Shown here in pieces: positions 26,342-34,734 of a DNA stretch of 64,000 nucleotides. Numbering within the stretch: the stretch's first letter is position 1; every line of letters begins with the position of its first letter. The notes beneath the pieces are model-generated. The model saw only the letters and a program-made list of their open reading frames with translations, made no database searches and was not told where the DNA came from. This DNA is from Serratia sp. H1w (GTDB lineage Bacteria; Pseudomonadota; Gammaproteobacteria; Enterobacterales; Enterobacteriaceae). The DNA lies in assembly GCF_000633355.1 (NCBI RefSeq), contig NZ_AYMQ01000055.1:1-64000 (forward strand), given 5' to 3'. Made by a program: the position numbers and the translations under genes.

Positions 26342-26809
26342 ATGACCAGCAAGATCCGCACCCGCCAAAGCGGGATCAATAACGTGCAGGCCGGCCAGAA
26401 CGTAATGGTGATCGAACCCAGCAATCTGTACGGCTGCCAGTTGGCTGACGACGTGTTTGTCGGCCCGTTTGTCGAGATCCAGAAAAACGTCAGCGTGGGC
26501 GCTCGCAGCAAGATCCAGTCGCACAGCTTTATCTGTGAATACGTCACCCTGGGCGAAGATTGCTTTATCGGCCATGGCGTGATGTTTGCCAACGACCTGT
26601 TCAAAGATGGATCTCCCAACGCCGATCCGGCAAGCTGGGGACACACGCGGCTCGGTAACCGGGTTTCAGTGGGCTCTGGTGCAACCATACTGGCCGTTGA
26701 TATCTGCGATGACGTGGTGATTGGTGCCGGTGCGGTGGTCAGCAAGAGCATTACCCGCAAAGGCATCTATGCGGGCAACCCCGCGAAACTGCTAAGGGAG
26801 CTGGAATAA
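26342..26809 (+). CDS. Left-handed beta-helix acyltransferase (WbbJ-like)
   Basis: 155 residues with repeated hexapeptides (NLYGCQLADDVFVGPFVEIQ, VSVGARSKIQ, VTLGEDCFIG, then VSVGSGATILAV, VVIGAGAVVSKSI) and the C-terminal IYAGNPAKLLREL. This is the trimeric acetyl- or acyltransferase fold used on nucleotide sugars (WlbB/WbpD group). The GGAGGG ribosome site precedes ATG 26342. The Sat-like gene follows at once, so the two are co-transcribed. No other sugar-modifying genes are near, so the acceptor is unknown. Confidence 0.85.
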   Translation: MTSKIRTRQSGINNVQAGQNVMVIEPSNLYGCQLADDVFVGPFVEIQKNVSVGARSKIQSHSFICEYVTLGEDCFIGHGVMFANDLFKDGSPNADPASWGHTRLGNRVSVGSGATILAVDICDDVVIGAGAVVSKSITRKGIYAGNPAKLLRELE

Positions 26810-27352
26810 TTGCATCAGGCGATCGGCATCGAAGCTATCAGCGCACTTCCCTTCGGTTACCTGGAATACGGTGATTTCTCCTTTTCCGTCGCCTGTTATG
26901 CCCAACCCCGTTTTGATCAACCTGTCGAACAGTGGCCAACCCAGCCGGTGCTCCCTTTCAATAAGGCCTATCCGCTGGCCCCGTTCCTTAATGACGATGG
27001 GGAAACCTTCCTCGCTCGTTATCAGGGAGAGGCCGTGGGCCACATCACGCTCAGCAAAAACTGGAACGACTATACGCTGATCGAGGAAATTGCCGTCAGC
27101 CGCCATGCCCGCCGCCAAGGCGTGGCCACAGCACTCTTGGATGCCGCACGCCTCTGGGCACGGGATCAGGACACTGCCGGGCTGATGCTGGAAACGCAAA
27201 ACAATAACCTGAACGCCTGCCGTTGCTATCAGCGCTATGGCTTTGTACTGGGCGGCATCGATCATTTACTTTATCGTGGGCAGCCGGACATTGCCGATCA
27301 TGAAATCGCCCTGTTCTGGTATCTGCCGTTCAATAACGAAGTGGGTTATTGA
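26810..27352 (+). CDS. GNAT acetyltransferase of the streptothricin acetyltransferase (Sat) type
   Basis: 180 residues, starting with TTG immediately after the stop of the previous gene, with GGGAG 10 bases before it. The GNAT core is EEIAVSRHARRQGVATALLD (residues ~91-110) with the acetyl-CoA loop RRQGVA, then AGLMLETQNNNLNACRCYQR and FVLGGIDHLLY. These last blocks align closely with Sat-4/SatA streptothricin acetyltransferases, which share IEDIAV, GLMLETQDNNLIACKFY and AVFWYL. Here the end is EIALFWYLPF. A chromosomal homologue may acetylate streptothricin-like or other amino compounds; the native substrate is not known. Confidence 0.85.
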   Translation: MHQAIGIEAISALPFGYLEYGDFSFSVACYAQPRFDQPVEQWPTQPVLPFNKAYPLAPFLNDDGETFLARYQGEAVGHITLSKNWNDYTLIEEIAVSRHARRQGVATALLDAARLWARDQDTAGLMLETQNNNLNACRCYQRYGFVLGGIDHLLYRGQPDIADHEIALFWYLPFNNEVGY

Positions 27353-27403
27353 TAGCTGGCGCAAGCCATACTGGCCGCATACATGATCGTTTGGGAGAGA
27401 GGG

Positions 27404-28237
27404 ATGCGTTACCTGACCCTGATAATATTCAGCACGATACTGATGGGTTGCAGCGGTAAACAACCGGCCAAAATCCCGGTAGAATCACCACCACCACAGG
27501 TGAAATCTCTGACAATGGCGATAGCAATGGACGATTACACAGTAAACAAACTGCAAGCGGCACTGGCATTGCGTGCAGCGGTGCCGAAGATCGATAAAGG
27601 GCGGGCCATCGAGCTGCTCTCACAGACTTTTCTGGATACCCCTTACGTGGCCAACCGGCTGATCGGTTCCGCGACCACTGCGGAACAGTTGGTGATCGAT
27701 TTCCGCGGGGTGGACTGCTTTACCTATCTGGATTACGTTGAGGCGCTCAGAACCGCCACCAGTGAAAACCAGTTCGTCGAAAATGTGATCCAGACGCGCT
27801 ACATCAATGGCGATGTCAGTTTCCAACAGCGCAAGCATTTCTTCACCGACTGGGCGCACACCCGTCAGATACTTGCCGACGACGTCACCGCACAGCTCAG
27901 CCCACATGCCGTTACCGTGGTCAAACAGCTCAACCGCAAAGCGGATGGCGAACTCTATCTGCCTGGCGTCGCGGTAACCGAACGCAGCGTGACCTACATC
28001 CCCAGCGAATTTATTGACCAGCAACTGATAAGCCAATTGCAGACCGGCGACTATATCGGCATCTACACCAAGCTGCCTGGGCTGGACGTAACCCATACCG
28101 GTTTCTTTATCATGACCCAGGGCGGGCCCGTGCTGCGCCATGCCTCCTCACGCCCGGAAAACAGGAAAGTGATGGACTCGGCCTTTGCCAGCTATGTGCT
28201 GAATACGCCAGGCATCGTGGTGCTACGGCCACGCTGA
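27404..28237 (+). CDS. DUF1460 lipoprotein, NlpC/P60-like amidase fold
   Basis: 277 residues. Lipobox at the N-terminus (MRYLTLIIFSTILMGC). The domain has the catalytic-looking Cys in VDCFTYLDYVEA, a His in VTHTGFFI and the GVAVTERSVTYIP segment seen in the DUF1460 family, some members of which are N-acetylmuramoyl-L-alanine amidase-like cysteine peptidases. Probably acts on cell-wall muropeptides from the outer or inner membrane. ATG 27404 has GGGAGAG before it. Confidence 0.85.
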   Translation: MRYLTLIIFSTILMGCSGKQPAKIPVESPPPQVKSLTMAIAMDDYTVNKLQAALALRAAVPKIDKGRAIELLSQTFLDTPYVANRLIGSATTAEQLVIDFRGVDCFTYLDYVEALRTATSENQFVENVIQTRYINGDVSFQQRKHFFTDWAHTRQILADDVTAQLSPHAVTVVKQLNRKADGELYLPGVAVTERSVTYIPSEFIDQQLISQLQTGDYIGIYTKLPGLDVTHTGFFIMTQGGPVLRHASSRPENRKVMDSAFASYVLNTPGIVVLRPR

Positions 28238-28309
28238 TCGATGAGTTATTAGCTAGATGATTTTATGCTTAACAACGATTTGACTTGGCTACGGCCATAG
28301 GTTTAGCTG

Positions 28310-28337
28310 TTGACACAATACTGACCGATCTTATTGT
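28310..28337 (+). promoter_or_regulatory. Sigma-70-type promoter of nlpA
   Basis: TTGACA at 28310-28315 and TATTGT at 28332-28337 with 16 bases between; transcription would start about 10 bases before the ribosome site AGGGAG at ~28344. Confidence 0.6.
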
Positions 28338-28355
28338 TTTTACAGGGAGTCACTC

Positions 28356-29168
28356 ATGGCAATTGTTTGGCGCGGCACGGCTTTGGCCGCAGCATTGGCA
28401 GCAACGCTGTTATTACAAGGGTGCGATCAGAAAGCCGATCAGAACCATATCAAAGTTGGCGTGATTAACGGCGCCGAGCAGGACGTGGCAGAAGTCGCCA
28501 AACGGGTCGCCAAAGAGAAATACGGCCTGGACGTTGAACTCATCGGTTTCAGCGGTTCACTACTGCCCAATGATGCCACCGACAAGGGTGAACTGGATGC
28601 CAACGTGTTCCAGCACCGCCCTTTCCTGGAACAGCAAAACAAAGATCACGGTTATAAACTGGTGGCGGTAGCGAATACCTTTGTTTTCCCGATGGCCGGT
28701 TATTCGAAAAAGATCAAATCGCTGTCCGAGTTGCAGGACGGCGCAGTGATTGCCATCCCTAACGACCCGACCAACCTGGGCCGCGCGTTGTTGCTGCTGC
28801 AAAAGGTTGGGCTGATCGAGCTTAAGCAGGGTAAAGGCCTGCTGCCCACTTCGCTGGATATCAGTGCCAACCCGCACAATTACCAGATTATGGAACTGGA
28901 AGGCGCGCAGCTACCCCAACTGCTGGACGATCCGAAAGTTGCCGTGGCGGTGATCAGCACCACCTACATCAACCAGATTGGCCTGACGCCGACCAAAGAC
29001 GGGATTTTTATCGAAGATAAAGATTCGCCGTACACCAATATCGTGGTGGCACGCGAAGATAATAAAGATGCACAGAACGTGCAGAACTTCGTTAAAGCCT
29101 ACGAGTCCGATGAAGTTGCCAAAGCGGCAGAGAAGATCTTTAACGGCGGTGCCGTCAAAGGCTGGTAA
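28356..29168 (+). CDS. nlpA: Inner-membrane lipoprotein NlpA (MetQ family)
   Basis: 270 residues (E. coli NlpA 272). Signal and lipobox ending LLLQGC, then a methionine-binding type II fold: HIKVGVINGAEQDVAEVAK, LLPNDATDKGELDANVFQH, FPMAGYSKKIKSL, IPNDPTNLGRALLLLQK and the end KIFNGGAVKGW. It is nearly identical in these blocks to E. coli NlpA and has no metNI beside it, so I call it NlpA rather than MetQ. Lipoprotein-28 may feed D-methionine to MetNI; it is dispensable in E. coli. Confidence 0.93.
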   Translation: MAIVWRGTALAAALAATLLLQGCDQKADQNHIKVGVINGAEQDVAEVAKRVAKEKYGLDVELIGFSGSLLPNDATDKGELDANVFQHRPFLEQQNKDHGYKLVAVANTFVFPMAGYSKKIKSLSELQDGAVIAIPNDPTNLGRALLLLQKVGLIELKQGKGLLPTSLDISANPHNYQIMELEGAQLPQLLDDPKVAVAVISTTYINQIGLTPTKDGIFIEDKDSPYTNIVVAREDNKDAQNVQNFVKAYESDEVAKAAEKIFNGGAVKGW

Positions 29169-29241
29169 CACCTTTCTCTCGATTGCAGGTGCCGGTTAGC
29201 GGTGCCTGCAACATTTCACTAAAAATTCCCCGTCGCCCTGC

Positions 29242-29272
29242 TTGACCCTCACGTAACGTCAGGCTGTAGTAT
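29242..29272 (+). promoter_or_regulatory. MerR-type promoter with 19-bp spacer and dyad operator
   Basis: TTGACC (29242-29247) and TAGTAT (29267-29272) are 19 bp apart, the overlong spacing used by MerR activators. Inside is CCTCACGTAACGTCAGG (29247-29263), a dyad close to the TipA-type operator. It lies 29 bases before the MerR-TipAS gene, so autoregulation is likely. Confidence 0.72.
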
Positions 29273-29300
29273 CTCTGCACACACCAGGGAGATATTCAGC

Positions 29301-30326
29301 ATGTTATTGAAAGTCGGCGAATTGGCTCGTCGTTCGGGGATCACCGTAAGAACCTTGCATTACTACCACAGCATTGGGTTGTTGATCCCCTCGGCACGTT
29401 CCGATGCGGGTTATCGTTTGTATAACCGGTTGGATATTACTCGCCTGCACCATATTCAAGCCTTGCGGCGGATGGGGGTGGCACTGGCAGAAATCGAATC
29501 CATTCTGGCGCACTCCGGGCTGGCGTTGCCAACGGTGATTGAACAGCAGATTGCCATGCTCGATCGGCAACTGACGCAGATAACCACGCTGCGCAACCGT
29601 CTAAAGCATATGCACGCCCAATTGACCCAGGGTAATGAACCCGAACTGAATGATTGGTTGACCACGTTGGAGATGATGACCATGTACGACAAATACTTTA
29701 CCGCCGACGAACTGGCGCAACTGCCGTTCTATCAGGCCGATGAGACGCGTAATCGGGAATGGCAGGAGATGGTCAGCAGCGTACGGCTGTTGATGGAGAG
29801 TGGGGTACTGGCCGAAGATCCGCGTGCTCAGGCCATTGGTCGCCGTTGGATGTGCACGCTGGAGCGTGACACCGCAGGCAATCCGGCTTTCCTTACTCGC
29901 CTCAACGCCATGCACGCCGATGAGCCTTCGATGCGCGAACAAACGGGGATCACGCCAGCGATGACCGATTACATCACCCGTGCCTTTGCCGAAACCAAGC
30001 TGCGAATCTATCAGCAATACCTCTCTGCCGACGAATATGCCTATGTCCGCACTCACTATTTTGACCGCATTCATGAATGGCCGCCGCTCATTGCCCAATT
30101 CCAGCAGGCCATGAAGCAGGAGGTTTCGCCCGATTCGGCCCAAGCGAAACGGTTGGCGGCCCTTTGGCTGGAGCTGTTCCAGTCCTATGCCAGTGACAAT
30201 CCGGCCACCCAGATGAAGATCCGCCAGGCAATGGAGCAAGAGCCGACCTTGACCGAAGGTACCTGGCTCACTCCTGCACTGCTGGACTATCTACGCCAGT
30301 GCATCATGCAGCTGATGCGGGGATAA
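29301..30326 (+). CDS. MerR-family regulator with C-terminal TipAS domain
   Basis: 341 residues. Winged HTH at residues 1-70 (LLKVGELARRSGITVRTLHY, SDAGYRLYNRLDITRLHHI), a coiled linker to ~residue 115, then a TipAS-like all-alpha drug-binding domain (YDKYFTADELAQLPFY near residue 130). Length is greater than usual single-TipAS regulators (~250), since the C-terminal part (ITPAMTDYITRAF to the end) seems to be an extra helical repeat. TipAS regulators sense thiopeptides or other amphipathic drugs. The promoter upstream has the expected 19-bp spacer, consistent with self-activation. A PAT-like acetyltransferase follows. Confidence 0.88.
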   Translation: MLLKVGELARRSGITVRTLHYYHSIGLLIPSARSDAGYRLYNRLDITRLHHIQALRRMGVALAEIESILAHSGLALPTVIEQQIAMLDRQLTQITTLRNRLKHMHAQLTQGNEPELNDWLTTLEMMTMYDKYFTADELAQLPFYQADETRNREWQEMVSSVRLLMESGVLAEDPRAQAIGRRWMCTLERDTAGNPAFLTRLNAMHADEPSMREQTGITPAMTDYITRAFAETKLRIYQQYLSADEYAYVRTHYFDRIHEWPPLIAQFQQAMKQEVSPDSAQAKRLAALWLELFQSYASDNPATQMKIRQAMEQEPTLTEGTWLTPALLDYLRQCIMQLMRG

Positions 30327-30329
30327 GCG

Positions 30330-30376
30330 ATTTCCCCTCACCCCACCCCTCACCCACAGGGCGAGGGAGCTGGTAC
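30330..30376. repeat. Palindromic repeat, arm fragment E
   Basis: CCCCTCACCCCACCCCTCAC followed by ACAGGGCGAGGGAGC: the same CCCTCACCC/GAGGG arm as in the dispersed element, imperfect here. It lies just after the MerR-TipAS stop. Confidence 0.5.
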
Positions 30377-30514
30377 GGAGCTGTTGTCAGGAAAATGAGC
30401 TAACTGTCCATCGCGTTTTCTTATCATCGCCAGATAAAAAGCCAATTTATCTGACCGACGGAAGAAGTGCATAATGCCTTTATGCTCTGATTTCTCATCA
30501 TAAAAGGGAACATT

Positions 30515-31063
30515 ATGTCACTTGCCACCCTGCCGCAAACCACGCTGAGCGTCACGGATGCCAGCATTGAGGATATGGCCGCCATTCAACAGATCTACGC
30601 CCATCATGTGCTTTATGGCCCGGCCTCGTTCGAAGAAACGCCCCCGACGCTGGAAGAGATGCAACAACGCCGTAATAACGTCTTGGCTGCGGGGTTGCCG
30701 TGGCTGGTGGCGAAGATGGAGGAGCGCATCGTGGGGTATTGTTATGCCACCACATACCGGCCACGGCCCGCCTATCGCTATACCATCGAAGATTCGGTTT
30801 ATGTCGCGGAAGGCATGCAGGGGCACGGTATTGGCAAGGCATTGCTTGGCGCATTGATTACCCGCTGTGAAGGCGGCCCGTGGCGGCAAATGTTGGCAAT
30901 GATTGGCGATGCCGCAGGCAACGCTGGCTCTCTGGCCCTGCACCGTAAGCTAGGTTTCACCAGCATCGGCACCTTGAGCGGCGTAGGGTTTAAATTTGGC
31001 GGCTGGCTGGATACGCACATCATGCAGCGGCCACTGAGCGACGGTAATCATTCGCTGCCTTAA
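30515..31063 (+). CDS. GNAT acetyltransferase, phosphinothricin acetyltransferase (PAT/MnaT)-like
   Basis: 182 residues. VTDASIEDMAAIQQIYAHHV, PASFEETPPTLEEM and the acetyl-CoA loop MQGHGIGKALLGALI, then AGSLALHRKLGF and the closing GFKFGGWLDTHIMQ, all as in the PAT/YncA family that acetylates phosphinothricin, methionine sulphoximine or methionine sulphone. ATG 30515 has AAGGGAAC before it. It follows a drug-sensing MerR regulator, which may be chance or may mark a small xenobiotic-resistance neighbourhood. Confidence 0.88.
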   Translation: MSLATLPQTTLSVTDASIEDMAAIQQIYAHHVLYGPASFEETPPTLEEMQQRRNNVLAAGLPWLVAKMEERIVGYCYATTYRPRPAYRYTIEDSVYVAEGMQGHGIGKALLGALITRCEGGPWRQMLAMIGDAAGNAGSLALHRKLGFTSIGTLSGVGFKFGGWLDTHIMQRPLSDGNHSLP

Positions 31064-31173
31064 CCCGTTTCCGGGCAAGCTGCTGATTTTCATCTATAGT
31101 TAATTCTGTCGTGGCTTAGCGATCTCAGCGTGCTTTCACGCACTCACTAAACATACTCAGTCGGGAGAGACGG

Positions 31174-31257
31174 ATGAAAATTTTTCTGTGGATTATTGCG
31201 ATTATCTTTATTGTTGGCCTGTTGACCATTACTGGCGTATTTAAACTGATCTTCTAG
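31174..31257 (+). CDS. Small hydrophobic membrane peptide (27 aa)
   Basis: ATG 31174 with a good GGGAGAG ribosome site at 31163 opens a 27-codon frame. The product is almost one transmembrane helix (MKIFLWIIAIIFIVGLL, then TITGVFKLIF). A 22-base perfect palindrome, likely a terminator, follows 19 bases after the stop. Ribosome site, hydrophobic pattern and end hairpin support a real gene; I do not recognise a named family. Confidence 0.65.
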   Translation: MKIFLWIIAIIFIVGLLTITGVFKLIF

Positions 31258-31275
31258 TACTGATTATTTGCATGA

Positions 31276-31297
31276 TTGGGCGCATTAATGCGCCCAA
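31276..31297. terminator. Palindrome after small membrane peptide gene
   Basis: TTGGGCGCATTAATGCGCCC plus AA is a perfect 22-base palindrome lying between the small gene and yedI. It lacks a T-run. Confidence 0.5.
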
Positions 31298-31330
31298 AGT
31301 GTGAGGCTGGTGAAGGTTTGCCCACAAACT

Positions 31331-31350
31331 AAAAGGCCCCGCAGGGCCTG
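31331..31350 (-). terminator. Terminator of yedI
   Basis: On the minus strand AGGCCC/GGGCCT (loop TGCG) is followed by TTTTAGTTT, six bases after the yedI stop. Confidence 0.65.
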
Positions 31351-31356
31351 TTAGTG

Positions 31357-32277
31357 TTACGCTTTAAAACGGGAACGTAGCGCGCTTATCCCAGAAACCA
31401 CCACCATCACCACGCCACCGGCAATCAGGCCAAACAACGCATTCAGCAGCGTTGGAGTGACGCCCCCGAGGATTTCACCGACGCCTGGCACCACCGTAGA
31501 ATAACTCGCCCAGTCGGTAAACAGGTGATGCACCGGCGGTAACCCGTGGGTCAAGATCCCGCCCCCCACCATAAACATGGCCAAGGTACCCACCACCGAC
31601 AGCGTTTTCATCAGGTAAGGTGCTGCGCTGACAATACCGCGCCCTATCGATTGTGCCAGTGCGCTACGCTTACGGGCCAACCAGAACCCCAGATCGTCCA
31701 GCTTGACGATGCCCGCGACAATGCCATACACCCCGGCCGTCATCACAATGGCGATACCACACAGCACAATCACCTGCTGGCTAAAGGTAGCCCCGGCGAC
31801 GGTCCCCAGCGTAATCGCAATAATCTCGGCGGAAAGCACAAAGTCGGTGCGAATTGCGCCTTTGATTTTGCGCTGTTCATATACCGCAGCGTCCTCACTG
31901 GTATCCAGTTCCGCTTTCTCTTCTGCCTCTGCGCCCTTGCGGTGCATCAGGCTGTGGTAAACCTTTTCAAATCCCTCAAAACAGAGGTAAGCCCCACCGA
32001 CCATCAGCAACGGCGTAATTGCCCAAGGGGCGAAAGCGCTGATCAGCAATGCCAGCGGCACCAGGATCGCCTTATTGATAAACGAGCCTTTGGCCACTTT
32101 CCATACCACAGGGATTTCGCGATCGGCCTTAACACCGCTGACCTGCTGGGCATTGAGCGCCAGATCGTCTCCCAGCACCCCGGCGGTCTTTTTGGCCGCC
32201 ATTTTCGTCATCAGCGAAACATCATCCAGTAACGAAGCGATGTCGTCGATCAGGGTTAATAAGCTACTGCCTGCCAA
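31357..32277 (-). CDS. yedI: DUF808 inner-membrane protein YedI
   Basis: 306 residues (E. coli YedI 305). Starts with [21 protein letters not shown] and [18 protein letters not shown], then several membrane helices ([31 protein letters not shown]). The start is TTG at 32277 with AAGGAAAG upstream. Function is unknown. Confidence 0.9.
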   Translation of the reverse strand: MAGSSLLTLIDDIASLLDDVSLMTKMAAKKTAGVLGDDLALNAQQVSGVKADREIPVVWKVAKGSFINKAILVPLALLISAFAPWAITPLLMVGGAYLCFEGFEKVYHSLMHRKGAEAEEKAELDTSEDAAVYEQRKIKGAIRTDFVLSAEIIAITLGTVAGATFSQQVIVLCGIAIVMTAGVYGIVAGIVKLDDLGFWLARKRSALAQSIGRGIVSAAPYLMKTLSVVGTLAMFMVGGGILTHGLPPVHHLFTDWASYSTVVPGVGEILGGVTPTLLNALFGLIAGGVVMVVVSGISALRSRFKA

Positions 32278-32434
32278 AATGCACTTTCCTTATCAAAAGG
32301 TGAAATCACCCTACCGGTTTAGCATAGCGGGTTGAAAACATGAAGGGGGGAAATCTTAATGAAAGAACGGAGGTTTTAACACACGGATGGGGAAACGATA
32401 ACCTGCCGTGCTGGACGGCAGGTTAATAAAAACG

Positions 32435-33358
32435 TTATTCCGTGTCGTTCTTCGCCAGGGCTGCATCTTTCTGGCGGCGATAATCTCGCGCCGCAGCAGG
32501 GATCGGCGTCACTTTGCCGGTTTCAATCCAGGTACGCAGACGGCTGGCATCGGCGAAATGGGTGTATTTGCCGAAGGCGTCCAACACCACCAATGAAACA
32601 GAGCGGTTGCCGATCACGGTACGCATCGCCAAGCAATGCCCGGCCTGATTGGTAAAACCGGTTTTGGTCAGCTGGATATTCCATTTCTGGTTGTAGACCA
32701 GGTGGTTGGTATTGCGAAACGGCAAGGTATAGTTGGGACCCTTGAAGGTCGCCATCCGCTCGGTGGTGGTGCTCAACTGGCCGATCAGCGGGTATTGCTT
32801 GGTCGCCAACATCAACTTGGTGAGGTCGCGGGCAGTAGAGACGTTATGAATCGATAATCCGGTCGGTTCAACATAATGCGTATTGGTCATCCCCAGCGCT
32901 TTGGCCTTGGCATTCATCGCCCTGATAAATGCGTCATAACCACCAGGATAATGATGCGCCAGACTGGCCGCAGCACGGTTTTCCGACGACATCAGCGCCA
33001 ACAACAGCATATCCTTGCGGCTGATTTCGCTATTCAAACGCACCCGGGAGTAGATGCCTTTCATTTCTGGCGTCTGGCTGATATCAACCGACAGCATTTC
33101 ATCCAGCGGCAGGCGGGCATCCAATGTCACCATCGCCGTCATCAGCTTGGTGATTGAGGCGATAGGCACCACTTCATCGGGGTTACGTGAATAAATCACC
33201 CGATGGGTTTGCATATCCAGCACCATGGCACTGCCAGAGGCCAGTTCCGGCTGGTTGGCGTGCACTGCGGCGGTTTTTTCACTGGCTAATGCACGCGGCA
33301 CCAAGCCGGTACCCGCTTGCAACGCGAGTAGGGTTAGAACCAAAACACGGATTTTCAC
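32435..33358 (-). CDS. pbpG: D-alanyl-D-alanine endopeptidase PBP7
   Basis: 307 residues (E. coli PbpG 310-313). Signal peptide, then the penicillin-binding peptidase S11 fold: SxxK with S68 and K71 in IASITKLM, SxN in [11 protein letters not shown] and KTG in [11 protein letters not shown]. Cleaves D-Ala-mDAP crosslinks in peptidoglycan in the periplasm. Start is GTG 33358. Monocistronic. Confidence 0.94.
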   Translation of the reverse strand: MKIRVLVLTLLALQAGTGLVPRALASEKTAAVHANQPELASGSAMVLDMQTHRVIYSRNPDEVVPIASITKLMTAMVTLDARLPLDEMLSVDISQTPEMKGIYSRVRLNSEISRKDMLLLALMSSENRAAASLAHHYPGGYDAFIRAMNAKAKALGMTNTHYVEPTGLSIHNVSTARDLTKLMLATKQYPLIGQLSTTTERMATFKGPNYTLPFRNTNHLVYNQKWNIQLTKTGFTNQAGHCLAMRTVIGNRSVSLVVLDAFGKYTHFADASRLRTWIETGKVTPIPAAARDYRRQKDAALAKNDTE

Positions 33359-33520
33359 AAGTATTACTCTGTAACGGAGGAGAGAACCGACTGCGATGAA
33401 TTATAAGTGAGGGCTATAGAATTGCACTGTGATTGTGAGCAGCTATTTGTGACAAATCTTAACGGCGCAAAATTTGTGCAAACCGCGAGCGTACTGGCTT
33501 GTACGCCCGCGAGATAAAAG

Positions 33521-34624
33521 TTACAGCGCTGGCTGCCAGGCAGATTGCGGCAACAGGTACAATCCGGCCTCATGCTGCTCACCGACCCCGACAATATGCC
33601 CGATCCCGGCGGCCATCACGGCCAGGGTCACATCGAAGGCGTTCAGGCTATCACCGTAGCCCGCCGTCAGGTTGAACATCGACCCGTTGGCCAACAGATA
33701 CAGCGTCTTATCTGCCAGTTGGTAAGCATTCACAAATGGCATTGGCTCGTGGTGCGGCAAGGCTTGCAGGAAAGCCACGTCGATCTCTTCAGCCACATGC
33801 CCAACGTTGAGGATAAACACCCCATCCTTGGCCCGCTCCAGATGCCGTGCAGACAGCACGTTCTTGGCTCCGGTAGCCGTGGCAATGACGTCGGCCTGCT
33901 CTACGGCAGTGGCTAAATCAACCACCGCCCAACCATCGTAACGCGCCTGCAAAGCACGGGCCGGATCGATTTCCGCCACGATAACTTGCCCGCCGTAGGC
34001 CTTGGCAGAAGCGGCAACCCCCTGGCCAACCAGCCCGTAACCAATCACCACCACACATTTTTCGTGCAGCGTCAGGTGAGTGGTCTGGAAGAAGGTATGC
34101 CAGGCGGTCAAGCCAACCATATGGCGATTATGCAGCCCTTCTTTTACCGGCAGGTCATCCCAGTTAAAGATCGGGTAACGTGGGGCAATACCTCCCAGGC
34201 GGCTGATGCCTGAACCGGTCGCTTCCAGCCCGGCCTTGATCTGCGGGCCGTTAGCGGATTGGTGCAAGCGGGTGGTCAGATCGGCTCCCATCTCGCACAG
34301 GTGAGTCGGCCCCCAGGCCAGCGCACGATCGAAAGAGTCAGACCAGTCGGCATCGCTCATATCACGCCAGGCGTGCGCCTCGGTACCGTGGCGTTCCAGC
34401 CAGGCCACTACATCATCCTGCACCGTGGTCGGGTTGCAGGTGGTGAGATAGATGGCGGCCCCTTTGTCCAACAGCCCGGCAACCAACGGCGCCATTTTCA
34501 GATCCAGGTGCATATTGCACGCCAGACGCACACCATGCAGATCCGGTAACGCCGCCACTGCCGCTCGGGTGCGCGGCATATGACGCATGGCCCACTTCAA
34601 CTCACTGTCAAAATCCTGATACAT
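33521..34624 (-). CDS. S-adenosylhomocysteinase-like NAD-binding protein (short form)
   Basis: 367 residues, shorter than true SahH (430-470). It keeps ACNMHLDLKMAPLV and YLTTCNPTTVQDDV near the start, and the Rossmann motif VVVIGYGLVGQGVAASAKAYGG (around residues 190-211), then IATATGAKNVL and FILNVGHVAEEID. The C-terminal segment with the Lys/Tyr that closes the partner subunit's NAD site is missing: the chain ends soon after GIGHIVGVGEQHEAGLYLLP. Most enterobacteria use Pfs/LuxS instead, so this is likely a SAHH-derived enzyme with another role. ATG 34624 has GAGGAG before it. Confidence 0.82.
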   Translation of the reverse strand: MYQDFDSELKWAMRHMPRTRAAVAALPDLHGVRLACNMHLDLKMAPLVAGLLDKGAAIYLTTCNPTTVQDDVVAWLERHGTEAHAWRDMSDADWSDSFDRALAWGPTHLCEMGADLTTRLHQSANGPQIKAGLEATGSGISRLGGIAPRYPIFNWDDLPVKEGLHNRHMVGLTAWHTFFQTTHLTLHEKCVVVIGYGLVGQGVAASAKAYGGQVIVAEIDPARALQARYDGWAVVDLATAVEQADVIATATGAKNVLSARHLERAKDGVFILNVGHVAEEIDVAFLQALPHHEPMPFVNAYQLADKTLYLLANGSMFNLTAGYGDSLNAFDVTLAVMAAGIGHIVGVGEQHEAGLYLLPQSAWQPAL

Positions 34625-34734
34625 CAGTTACTCCTCTACTACGCCACGCCGCCGGGGCATGGCCGAATGATTCCATCTGAACCGCATGGCGGCTATTATC
34701 ACTCAGATCGAACGCAAAAACCGAGGTGACTATC

